Positions 5,965-11,475 of a DNA stretch of 11,475 nucleotides are shown one piece after another. The position numbers and the translations under genes are program-made. This DNA comes from Planococcaceae bacterium UBA3378. Its GTDB lineage: Bacteria > Bacillota > Bacilli > Bacillales_A > Planococcaceae. The stretch covers positions 1 to 11,475 of the forward strand of contig DEQA01000181.1 in the NCBI GenBank assembly GCA_002359075.1, given 5' to 3'. Within the stretch, counting starts at the first letter, position 1, and every line of letters begins with the position of its first letter. The notes under the pieces are model-generated. The model ran no database searches. It was given only the letters and a program-made list of their open reading frames with translations, and had not been told where the DNA came from.

Positions 5965-5993
5965 ATTATAAAAATAAATGACTTTATTTACAA
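5965..5993 (-). promoter_or_regulatory. Sigma-A-type promoter of the 4056-5913 operon
   Basis: On the minus strand, TTGTAA (complement of 5988-5993), a 17-bp spacer, then a perfect TATAAT (complement of 5965-5970). It lies about 50 bases before the TTG start, in very AT-rich DNA. AT-richness lowers the weight of any single match, but the spacing is exact. Confidence 0.55.
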
Positions 5994-6101
5994 ATAAGTT
6001 TTCCCTTACCTAAAGAATAATAGGAAAAATGAACAGGAAAAACATGATTTTTTCTCATTTTAAAAACTTTTATGATAGAAAACGGAAAATAACGTACATG
6101 A

Positions 6102-6135
6102 AAAACCGCGCTTCTTGAGCTGGAAGTGCGGTTTT
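6102..6135. terminator. Strong isolated hairpin, terminator-like
   Basis: AAAACCGCGCTTC (6102-6114) / GAAGTGCGGTTTT (6123-6135) with an 8-nt loop. All 13 positions pair in plus-strand RNA (one G·U); in minus-strand RNA that position is C·A. Both strands have A/T tracts at the stem edges, as in bidirectional terminators. It lies 25 bases past the stop of the possible ORF 6160-6273 on the minus strand, but otherwise no gene clearly uses it. Confidence 0.55.
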
Positions 6136-6205
6136 CACGTTCAAAATAGAGGTGTTTTTTCAATGTCCAAATGTGGGTGAGTGAATTTCGGATACACGTT
6201 CAAAA
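6136..6205 (+). repeat. 11-bp direct repeat CACGTTCAAAA, two copies
   Basis: Perfect copies at 6136-6146 and 6195-6205, 59 bases apart start to start. Each is followed within two bases by TAG. A partial inverted copy TGAACGT lies at 6231-6237. Confidence 0.6.
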
Positions 6206-6273
6206 GTAGCTCTATCTACTTTGCGGAATGTGAACGTCATGCGAAATGCTTTGGAACTGACTTCATCATACAT
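6160..6273 (-). CDS. Possible 37-residue small protein or gene remnant
   Basis: An ATG-to-TGA frame of 38 codons with coding-like composition, rich in Phe, Thr, Arg, Ser and Glu, including FRMTFTFRKVDRATFERVSE (10-29). No Shine-Dalgarno site precedes the ATG and two stops lie just upstream in frame. A hairpin (6102-6135) follows 25 bases after the stop, as a terminator would. Both direct-repeat copies flank or overlap it, so the composition could also result from the repeats. I do not recognise a family. It could be a small peptide gene, the tail of a decayed gene, or chance. Confidence 0.2.
   Translation of the reverse strand: MYDEVSSKAFRMTFTFRKVDRATFERVSEIHSPTFGH
6196..6237. other. Composite inverted repeat / stem-loop
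   Basis: ACGTTCA (6196-6202) followed directly by AAAGTAG (6203-6209), loop CTCTAT, then CTACTTT (6216-6222), an 8-nt one-sided bulge, and TGAACGT (6231-6237). The 14 paired positions give a stable structure in either strand. It lies inside the possible small ORF, and no T-run follows. Confidence 0.5.
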
Positions 6274-6324
6274 CAAAAGACTACTATTTTGGGTTTTTTA
6301 ACATATCTTTAACACAAATGTAAT

Positions 6325-6345
6325 GCCTAAAAATAGGCCTTTTTC
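6325..6345 (+). terminator. Weak terminator-like hairpin
   Basis: GCCTA (6325-6329) / TAGGC (6334-6338), loop AAAA, then CTTTTTC. The five-bp stem is marginal and no upstream plus-strand gene has been identified. Confidence 0.25.
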
Positions 6346-6583
6346 GATGTGGAATGTACTGCAACAACGGTATTTGTGAATTAGTTATACAACATATATG
6401 ACATTCATTTTACGGATGTAACAAAATGAGATAGAAGGAACGGGATAACGTATAGGATATATGGGTAGAAATAATTAGCCATCTAAGAAATGAGGAAAAT
6501 AGAATGGGTTGCCAATCGGTTAACAGAGAAAGAAAGTATGAAAAGTGACTTTTGAGAAAAATGTGAATAGTATGGAACAACCC

Positions 6584-6612
6584 TTGTACTCTCTTGCCTC
6601 ATTTTCTATACT
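6584..6612 (+). promoter_or_regulatory. Sigma-A-type promoter of the acetamidase/formamidase-family gene
   Basis: TTGTAC (6584-6589), a 17-bp spacer, TATACT (6607-6612). It predicts a start near 6619 and a short leader of about 30 nt carrying AAGGTG before the ATG at 6651. Confidence 0.65.
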
Positions 6613-6650
6613 TAAGTAAGGAAAAATCAGGAAAGAAAAGGTGAAAGAGC

Positions 6651-7997
6651 ATGCATGAAGAACAAGATGAATTACTTTCCGAAAAGGGGCAGGAACCATT
6701 ACTAAAACCAGCAGAAATGCTGTTTGTAAATGAATTTACAGATGGACTGGTCGGTCCGGAAAGCGAATTGATAGGGCCTTTACGGGATGGCGGCACCATT
6801 ATTGCCAATACAGCTCCAGGCTGTTGGGGACCTATGCTGACACCTGCTATAAAAGGCAGACATGAAGTGACTAAGCCTGTGTATATTGAAGGGGCGGAAA
6901 TCGGGGATTCCCTTGTAGTGGAAATTGAGTCGATCCGCATCACTTCGTTAGCAACAGCTTCAGGTGTGGAAGAATATATGGGTGACCGCTATATTAGCGA
7001 TCCATTTTTAAAAGTAAAATGCCCGGGGTGTGGAAAGCTTCATCCTCAAACGATCGTAAACGGGGTAGGCCCCGAAGCAATCCGCTGTGCTACATGCAAT
7101 ACTCCGACGGCCCCGATAAAATTTGTCCATGGCTATACGATGGCTTTTCATCCGAAAGGAAAAATCGGTGTGACAGTCGGCAAGGAGGGGGCTCGGAAAA
7201 TTGGGACCGATCCAGAAGGATATTTACGATTGCCGGAAAAAGCAGTACAAAATCCGGTAGTAAGTATGGCACCAAGTGATTTAGCAGGGTTAGCTACCCG
7301 TGTACGTCCTTTCATCGCGGAAATCGGAACAGTACCTTCCAAGGCCATTCCGGCATCCCATAATGCAGGCGATAGCGGGCTTTTACTTGTGGATGCCGAC
7401 CATGAGCTGCAAATAACCGAGCAAGAGCTGGAGATCCACCGCACAGACGGGCATTTACATCTTCCACAAGTACGAGAGGGAGCGATCCTGATTTGTCCCG
7501 TTCTCGTCAAAGGAGGAGGGCTGTATCTTGGGGATATTCATGCCATGCAAGGTGCAGGGCAACCGGCAGGCCATGCAACGAATGTATCGGGCATCGTGCA
7601 GGTGAAGGTCAGTGTATTGAAAAAGGTAAAAGTAGAAGGGCCTGTTTTGCTGCCAAATGAAGAGGATCTCCCTTATTTAGCAAAGCCACTTACAAAAGAA
7701 GAAAGAAAACAGGCCCGGGATGTTGCAGAAGAATATGGTATAAAGCAATTGGAAGAGGCCTTTCCCATTGCCGTTATTGGGACGGGTATTACAATAAATA
7801 CTGCCACGGAAAATGCTCTTCAACGTATGGCCAATCTTGTAGAAGCGCCAATGGAGGAAGTAAAAAACCGCGTGACCTTAACAGGGGGTGTCGAAATCGG
7901 CCGCTTCCCTGGTCTAGTAGTAGTAACAGCCCAATTTCCGAAAAGCATGTTAAAGAATGCCCGGATTTTTAAATATGTAAAACGTCAATATGATTAA
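6651..7997 (+). CDS. Acetamidase/formamidase family amidohydrolase with four-Cys insertion
   Basis: 448 residues, cytosolic. The FmdA/AmdA family hydrolyses short amides (formamide, acetamide) to ammonia and the carboxylic acid. Family features seen: TIIANTAPGCWGP (49-61), GDSLVVEIESI (85-95), FHPKGKIGVTVG, a Pro-Ser rich centre, and the metal-site-like GDIHAMQGAG in the C-terminal half. Unusual is a short zinc-ribbon-like element, CPGC (124-127) and CATC (146-149), 18 residues apart, inserted in the N-terminal half. The usual HGGN motif is not plainly present; ASHNAGDSG occupies about that place. These changes, together with a length above that of short acetamidases, suggest a subgroup with a different substrate. 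ATG start with AAGGTG 7 nt upstream. The gene stands alone with its own promoter, and nothing nearby indicates nitrogen control or amide transport. Confidence 0.85.
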   Translation: MHEEQDELLSEKGQEPLLKPAEMLFVNEFTDGLVGPESELIGPLRDGGTIIANTAPGCWGPMLTPAIKGRHEVTKPVYIEGAEIGDSLVVEIESIRITSLATASGVEEYMGDRYISDPFLKVKCPGCGKLHPQTIVNGVGPEAIRCATCNTPTAPIKFVHGYTMAFHPKGKIGVTVGKEGARKIGTDPEGYLRLPEKAVQNPVVSMAPSDLAGLATRVRPFIAEIGTVPSKAIPASHNAGDSGLLLVDADHELQITEQELEIHRTDGHLHLPQVREGAILICPVLVKGGGLYLGDIHAMQGAGQPAGHATNVSGIVQVKVSVLKKVKVEGPVLLPNEEDLPYLAKPLTKEERKQARDVAEEYGIKQLEEAFPIAVIGTGITINTATENALQRMANLVEAPMEEVKNRVTLTGGVEIGRFPGLVVVTAQFPKSMLKNARIFKYVKRQYD

Positions 7998-8003
7998 TAC
8001 AAA

Positions 8004-8034
8004 AACCCGCAAAGCATTCAGTACTTTGCGGGTT
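8004..8034. terminator. Shared terminator hairpin between convergent genes
   Basis: A perfect 11-bp stem AACCCGCAAAG (8004-8014) / CTTTGCGGGTT (8024-8034) with a 9-nt loop. In minus-strand RNA it is followed by a U-run (complement of 8001-8005), so it is a good terminator for the phosphate symporter gene. In the plus direction only GATTTG follows, so termination of the amidase gene would be weaker. Confidence 0.8.
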
Positions 8035-8082
8035 GATTTGTCACCGTTTACAGGAAGACAAGCATACACCTATAAATGAACG

Positions 8083-9711
8083 TTAACTTGTTTCCAGCAC
8101 GGATTGTGCAATATTGACGGCATGATCCCCGATTCTTTCCAGGTTACTGATGATATCCACAAAGATAATGCTCGCCGAACCAGAGCATATTCCTTCATTT
8201 AAACGCTTAATATGCCGTTTACGGAGCTTGCGTTCCATTTCATCAATAATCTCTTCATTTGCGAGAACTTCCTTTGCAAAGGTAATCTCTTGTTTATCGA
8301 GGGAGCGGATTGCCAGCGATACGGTATCTAATGTAAGCTCAAACATTTCATTTAATTCCCGCAGGGCTTCGTCACTCAGCTTCAAGCGGTTGTTTTCTTT
8401 ATATTGAGCAAGTTCAACAATGTTTTCAAAGTGGTCGCCGATCCGTTCAATATCCCGAATGTTTTCCAATAAGGCATGATGGACGATAGAATCCTGATTG
8501 GACATGGATTGCTTGGAGAGGGTCACTAAATAATCTGTCGATTTCAGATCGAGATTATTGATCGCCTCTTCTATTTGTTTTGTTAGGATGGCATGTTTAT
8601 TGTCCGATGTATTTAAATAGTTTAACGCTTCCTGCAGCCCTTGAATGCCGTATTCGCCCATACGGATAATTTCCTGCTTTGCTTGTCCAATGGCAATGGA
8701 TGGAGATTGGCTGATGAGTCCGTAATCCAAATATTTCGGTTTGTATTCAATGGCTGTATCCTGTCCGGGGATTAGGCGTGTTACGAGCCAAGCCCAAGCA
8801 CCGATCAACGGTAATTGCACAAGTGTATTAATGATATTAAAGGTTCCGTGCGCAAAGGCAATCTGCATCTTTTCCTCCAGTCCTAAAACGCCTGAAATCC
8901 ATTCTATATAGGCAATGAACGGCGTAAGGAAAATCATGAAGGTAACAGTACCTGCTACATTAAATAATACATGTGTTGCGGCTGCCCGGCGCGCGGCAAC
9001 AGAGGCACCGAGAGCAGCTAAAATAGCCGTGATGGTCGTTCCGATATTATCACCAAAAAGTACAGGAAGAGCTCCGCTAAGAGGGATGAGGCCTTCAGCG
9101 TATAATCCCTGTAAAATACCGATTGTTGCGGAGGAAGACTGAACAATTAACGTGAAAATTGTCCCCACGAGAACACCTAAAATGGGTGTATCACTCATCT
9201 GGACAGTCAGATCCAAAAACGGCTCCCAATCGCGTAGCGGTTTCATACCGCCGCTCATTAGTTCCAACCCGATGAAAATCCCTGCAAATCCGAAAATGAC
9301 TTGTCCAATATTTTGTATAGTGCTCTTCTTAAAGAAAAACAGGAGAATAGCGCCAAGTGCCATAATCGGATAAGCATATTCACCGACATCAAAGCCAATA
9401 ATAAAGGCTGTCACTGTTGTTCCGATATTGGCTCCCATAATAACACCAATCGCCTGGCGCAGCTTCATAAATCCTGCACTTACCAAGCCTACCGCAATAA
9501 CAGTTGTGCCCGAGCTTGACTGGATAAGAACAGTAACAAGTATCCCTACTAGAACTCCCATAAGTGGGTTCGTTGTAAATTTATCTAAAATATCCCGTAG
9601 ACGGTCTCCGGCGGCTTTCTGCAGCCCGTCACCCATGAATTTAATAGCAAAAAGGAAAAGACCTAGGCCTCCAAGAAACTGAAATATCATTTCTTGCCAG
9701 TTGATTTCCAA
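8083..9711 (-). CDS. Na+/phosphate symporter family protein (NptA/PNaS) with C-terminal PhoU domain
   Basis: 542 residues. The N-terminal ~310 residues are polytopic membrane sequence with the duplicated signature of the Na/Pi cotransporter family: QSSSGTT (64-70) and QSSSATI (191-197), each followed by an N-I-G-T-T motif, GANIGTT (93-99) and GDNIGTT (220-226). The C-terminal ~200 residues are helical with PhoU-like ENIRDIERIGDHFENI and, repeated, ISNLERIGDHAVNI. By family it moves phosphate with sodium across the cytoplasmic membrane; bacterial members are linked to uptake or to efflux in different species. The long frame opens at a GTG at 9720 that overlaps the Shine-Dalgarno AGAGGTG. The TTG at 9711, 6 nt beyond that site, is preferred. 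It is transcribed singly, ending at the 8004-8034 hairpin. No Pho box was recognised upstream. Confidence 0.93.
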   Translation of the reverse strand: MEINWQEMIFQFLGGLGLFLFAIKFMGDGLQKAAGDRLRDILDKFTTNPLMGVLVGILVTVLIQSSSGTTVIAVGLVSAGFMKLRQAIGVIMGANIGTTVTAFIIGFDVGEYAYPIMALGAILLFFFKKSTIQNIGQVIFGFAGIFIGLELMSGGMKPLRDWEPFLDLTVQMSDTPILGVLVGTIFTLIVQSSSATIGILQGLYAEGLIPLSGALPVLFGDNIGTTITAILAALGASVAARRAAATHVLFNVAGTVTFMIFLTPFIAYIEWISGVLGLEEKMQIAFAHGTFNIINTLVQLPLIGAWAWLVTRLIPGQDTAIEYKPKYLDYGLISQSPSIAIGQAKQEIIRMGEYGIQGLQEALNYLNTSDNKHAILTKQIEEAINNLDLKSTDYLVTLSKQSMSNQDSIVHHALLENIRDIERIGDHFENIVELAQYKENNRLKLSDEALRELNEMFELTLDTVSLAIRSLDKQEITFAKEVLANEEIIDEMERKLRKRHIKRLNEGICSGSASIIFVDIISNLERIGDHAVNIAQSVLETS

Positions 9712-9898
9712 TGATGTCACCTCTGATCGTGTTGTCCCTTATATTATTACGATTCTCTATATAGAAGTAAATCGGATTACAAATTTGCAACAGGAAATTT
9801 ACATTGGCTTTACAAAATAGGGCGGAAAGGATCGTCTGTTTATATTGGTTTAAAAATGCTTTGCTATACTGTTTTTTTGTCTTTTTTTAAAAATGAAG

Positions 9899-9927
9899 GG
9901 CCCGGCTCACAAAACGGGAATCGGGCC
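9899..9927 (-). terminator. Terminator of the papain-like hydrolase gene
   Basis: GGCCCG (9899-9904) / CGGGCC (9922-9927), with a long 17-nt loop, lies 4 bases after the stop at 9931. In minus-strand RNA it is followed by UUCAUUUUU. The GC-rich stem and U-rich tail fit an intrinsic terminator, though the loop is large. Confidence 0.55.
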
Positions 9928-9930
9928 GCT

Positions 9931-10506
9931 CTAGGCAATTTTGATAATAGAGGATACAGGGATATTTGGCATGGGATTAGTACGGGGGATCTGCATATAT
10001 TCTTTTAGGTTTCCTCTATAGAGAAGCTGAAAGCCTTGCATGTTTTTGAAATCGGTCGGCTTTGTAAAATAAGGACAAATATTATAAGTAATGCCTGTAC
10101 GTAAGAACAATGTAGCAATAAATTGAGAACAGAAAAACGCATACTCACGCTTGAGCCGAATTTTACAGGCAACACAGAGAAGGCCGACAAAATTGTATTT
10201 ATATTGCGCCTGATGCTGTTTGAAATGGGAGATTTCCATACGCAGTTTTTCGTATTGTTCGCTGGAAACTTCAAATTCATAAATGGCACAGTTAGCGCTT
10301 CTTAATAATTTTGACCGCACATCCTCCTGAACAAATCCTCCTATGAGAGGGTTGTTTTCGTGTCTGCGGCCAAAACTGTACATTTCTTTTAAGTCTGCAT
10401 CAAATGCTATAGATATATGATTGAAGTTTTCTTTTGTGTATAGTTGAATGGCCCGCGATAATATAGAGCCTGTTTCCGTCAAGACGATATAAATCGTTTT
10501 TTTCAT
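9931..10506 (-). CDS. Permuted papain-like (NlpC/P60 superfamily, YiiX/C92-like) hydrolase
   Basis: 191 residues, no signal peptide or membrane segment visible. The circularly permuted papain-like fold places the catalytic His before the Cys. Here H30 sits in FNHISIAFD and C126 in FFCSQFIATL, matching the H-[ILV]-x-[ILV]-[AG] and F-x-C-S-Q-F motifs. A central MYSFGRR (42-48) and PLIGGFVQED (53-62) are typical of the Bacillales members of this group. The family includes thiol peptidases/amidases acting on peptidoglycan or lipid amides; the substrate is not known here. ATG start with AGAGGTG 5 nt upstream. An extended -10 (TGCTAATAT, complement of 10534-10542) precedes it. It lies on the same strand as the phosphate symporter gene but is separated by a terminator and about 220 bases, so cotranscription is unlikely. 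Cytosolic location without export signal makes a cell-wall role less direct. Confidence 0.75.
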   Translation of the reverse strand: MKKTIYIVLTETGSILSRAIQLYTKENFNHISIAFDADLKEMYSFGRRHENNPLIGGFVQEDVRSKLLRSANCAIYEFEVSSEQYEKLRMEISHFKQHQAQYKYNFVGLLCVACKIRLKREYAFFCSQFIATLFLRTGITYNICPYFTKPTDFKNMQGFQLLYRGNLKEYMQIPRTNPMPNIPVSSIIKIA

Positions 10507-10533
10507 ACAATCACCTCTTACAGTATCCCTTCT

Positions 10534-10542
10534 ATATTAGCA
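10534..10542 (-). promoter_or_regulatory. Possible extended -10 promoter of the papain-like gene
   Basis: On the minus strand, TGC-TAATAT is an extended -10 element about 28 bases before the ATG. No strong -35 lies at the right distance (only T-rich sequence), which an extended -10 can tolerate. Confidence 0.35.
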
Positions 10543-10663
10543 TTCATATCTTTCAAAAAAGGAAAGAAATTCTTACAATCCTCTTAATTTATTACGTATA
10601 AAAACGAAAAAAGATTCAATAAATAGGTGTTTATTCCATTATTTAGTTTAAACACCGTAACAT

Positions 10664-10780
10664 GGGGTTGATTTCCGTTCTGGCTGGACGCTTTCCTGGG
10701 GGCACGGCTCCAACTAAATGATTTCGGGGATACGCCCCGAAACCATTGGATTTTTAAGCACGCGCTTATCCCCAATTTAT
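10664..10780. repeat. Decayed copy of a dispersed Bacillaceae-type intergenic repeat (tentative)
   Basis: GGTTGATTTCCGTTCTGGC (10666-10684) continues into GGACGCTTTCC (10685-10695) and GGGGGCACGGCTC (10698-10710). From memory this matches the start of a GC-rich intergenic repeat seen many times in Bacillaceae and Planococcaceae genomes (TTGATTTCCGTTCCAGGCGG followed by ACGCTTTCC). The rest diverges from what I recall, so this would be a truncated or degraded copy. The outer limits are uncertain. Confidence 0.4.
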
Positions 10781-10867
10781 GATGAAGTCCCATGATTTAG
10801 TTTAGAGTGGAATCATTATGTACCGGAAGTATGGGGCCTTGTTGCTGTTTCTACAGGAAATAAAAAG

Positions 10868-10897
10868 AGCCGGCCTGCCTTTTGCTGCAGGTCGGCT
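10868..10897 (-). terminator. Terminator of the CoA-transferase gene
   Basis: AGCCGGCCTGC (10868-10878) / GCAGGTCGGCT (10887-10897), loop of 8 nt, one imperfect pair. In minus-strand RNA it is followed by CUCUUUUUAUUU (complement of 10858-10869), a good U-tract. The overlapping GTCGGC (10892-10896 region) can also pair with GCCGAC just downstream (10899-10904), giving a competing smaller hairpin. Confidence 0.8.
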
Positions 10898-10929
10898 TGC
10901 CGACTTCTTTAAAATAGAATGGTGTATTG

Positions 10930-11475
10930 TTAGGTAAGGACATCTTTTTCCCTCAGGTCGGTGATCGATGCTTCCGAGTAGCCGAGCTCTTGCAGGATTT
11001 CATTTGTATGCTCCCCCATTTTAACGCCGGTAAATTTATAAATAGGCTCTACTCCGTCAAATTTAAGAGCCGTACCGATCTGGCGTTGTGTTGTTCCGTC
11101 CTTCTTCGGTACTTCTACAACCATATTGCGGGCGATGAGCTGCGGATGTTCAGATGCCTCCTCAAAGGTCAAAACCGGCTCGACGCAGCCATGGAAGTCT
11201 TCGTTGAAAACCTCGAGCCACTCTGCATATGTTTTCGATTTAAAGGCATCGCATAAAGCCTCTTTAAAACGCATTTGTGTGTAATAGGAATCATTGAACG
11301 TACTATCGATGAGTTCGGGAATATCCAAGACTTCACATAGGAGCTTCCGGAATGGGGGCTCCAAGCTGCCGACGGAGAAATAACGTCCATCCTTTGTCTG
11401 ATAATAATCATAAAATGTTCCGCCATTGAGAATTTCCTCTTCTGGCTGCGGACATCTGCCGCTGCCGAAGAACTG
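10930..11475 (-). CDS. CaiB/BaiF-type (family III) CoA-transferase, C-terminal part
   Basis: The frame is open to the window edge, giving the last 181 residues; the true start lies beyond 11475. Family III proteins move CoA between carboxylic acids or racemise 2-methylacyl-CoA, usually as interlocked dimers of about 370-400 residues, so roughly half is present. Recognisable are GGTFYDYYQTKDGRYFSVGS (18-37 of the fragment) and LEPPFRKLL, which follows the family's A-x-G-x-L-E-x-x-F-x-x-x-L pattern. Further on are AEWLEVF, FDGVEP and the closing GEHTNEILQELGYSEASI. The catalytic Asp of the family would be in the missing N-terminal half, so activity cannot be judged. The nearest racemase-like or transferase-like subgroup cannot be chosen from this part. 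It ends 30 bases before its terminator. Confidence 0.88.
   Translation of the reverse strand, partial: QFFGSGRCPQPEEEILNGGTFYDYYQTKDGRYFSVGSLEPPFRKLLCEVLDIPELIDSTFNDSYYTQMRFKEALCDAFKSKTYAEWLEVFNEDFHGCVEPVLTFEEASEHPQLIARNMVVEVPKKDGTTQRQIGTALKFDGVEPIYKFTGVKMGEHTNEILQELGYSEASITDLREKDVLT

Larger units (their letters stand above)
5994..6583. other. Long intergenic region with hairpins and short repeats, no confident gene
   Basis: AT-rich spacer between two divergent transcription units. It holds a 13-bp hairpin (6102-6135), an 11-bp direct repeat CACGTTCAAAA (6136-6146 and 6195-6205), a second composite hairpin (6196-6237), a short hairpin plus T-run (6325-6345) and a possible 37-codon minus-strand ORF (6160-6273). 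From 6346 to 6583 I see only AT-rich sequence and a loose CATTTT/AAAATG pairing near 6410-6430. Confidence 0.5.
10507..10866. other. Intergenic region without a convincing gene, with repeat-like segment
   Basis: After the promoter of the 10506 gene the sequence is AT-rich to about 10660, then switches to GC-rich, non-coding-looking DNA (10664-10760). That segment holds an 8-bp hairpin TTTCGGGG (10722-10729) / CCCCGAAA (10735-10742). A near-identical 15-bp pair, CCATTATTTAGTTTA (10636-10650) and CCATGATTTAGTTTA (10790-10804), brackets it. Confidence 0.5.

Noticed and set aside
6163..6180. Five-codon leader peptide ORF on the plus strand after AGAGGTG
   Set aside because: Too short to judge, no downstream gene within 450 bases, and the SD-like sequence lies next to the direct repeat. 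Chance is the simpler explanation.
10584..10793. 69-codon minus-strand reading frame
   Set aside because: It has no convincing Shine-Dalgarno site, crosses the repeat-like GC block and AT-rich flank, and its composition looks like translated non-coding DNA.
10927..11256. 109-codon plus-strand frame antisense to the CoA-transferase
   Set aside because: It lies opposite a clear CaiB-family coding sequence, and no start signal supports it.

Overview
The window looks like chromosomal DNA from a low-to-mid GC Gram-positive bacterium of the order Bacillales. The evidence is strong AAGGAGG-type Shine-Dalgarno sites at almost every gene, frequent TTG starts, sigma-A-type promoters, intrinsic terminators with U-tracts, and gene families typical of this order. 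The genus cannot be settled from sequence alone. I see no complete insertion sequence, CRISPR array, rRNA or tRNA.

Layout. (1) 1-1269, minus: an AlaX-type Ala-tRNA editing hydrolase with its terminator. Divergent to it is a small acidic protein (1377-1676, plus). (2) 1677-2049 is a G-rich non-coding leader-like stretch, followed by an Old Yellow Enzyme family oxidoreductase (2050-3156, plus) with a terminator. (3) 3281-3987, plus: a persulfide-sensor (CstR-type) operon with a membrane-anchored rhodanese. Its operator lies inside the promoter spacer. (4) 4056-5913, minus: two unrecognised genes in one operon, a 204-residue helical protein and a TPR-like protein whose C-terminus faintly recalls a degenerate GGDEF domain. 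(5) 5914-6650: about 740 bases without a confident gene, holding two hairpins, an 11-bp direct repeat, a possible 37-codon ORF and the promoters of the flanking genes. (6) 6651-7997, plus: an acetamidase/formamidase family enzyme with a four-cysteine insertion. (7) 8083-10506, minus: a Na+/phosphate symporter-like protein with a PhoU domain, and upstream of it a permuted papain-like hydrolase with its own terminator. (8) 10507-10929 has no convincing gene but contains what looks like a decayed copy of a dispersed Bacillaceae repeat. (9) 10930 to the window end, minus: the C-terminal half of a CaiB/BaiF family CoA-transferase.

Most of the region is housekeeping or accessory metabolism in short independent units. 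The clearest functional unit is cstR-rhodanese: sulfane-sulfur stress should modify the two cysteines of the repressor, free the promoter and induce the rhodanese. The most open questions are the two-gene unknown operon at 4056-5913 and the intergenic regions at 1677-2049 and 5914-6650. Several starts were moved downstream from the longest reading frame because the upstream GTG overlaps the Shine-Dalgarno sequence or, for cstR, lies upstream of the predicted transcript.
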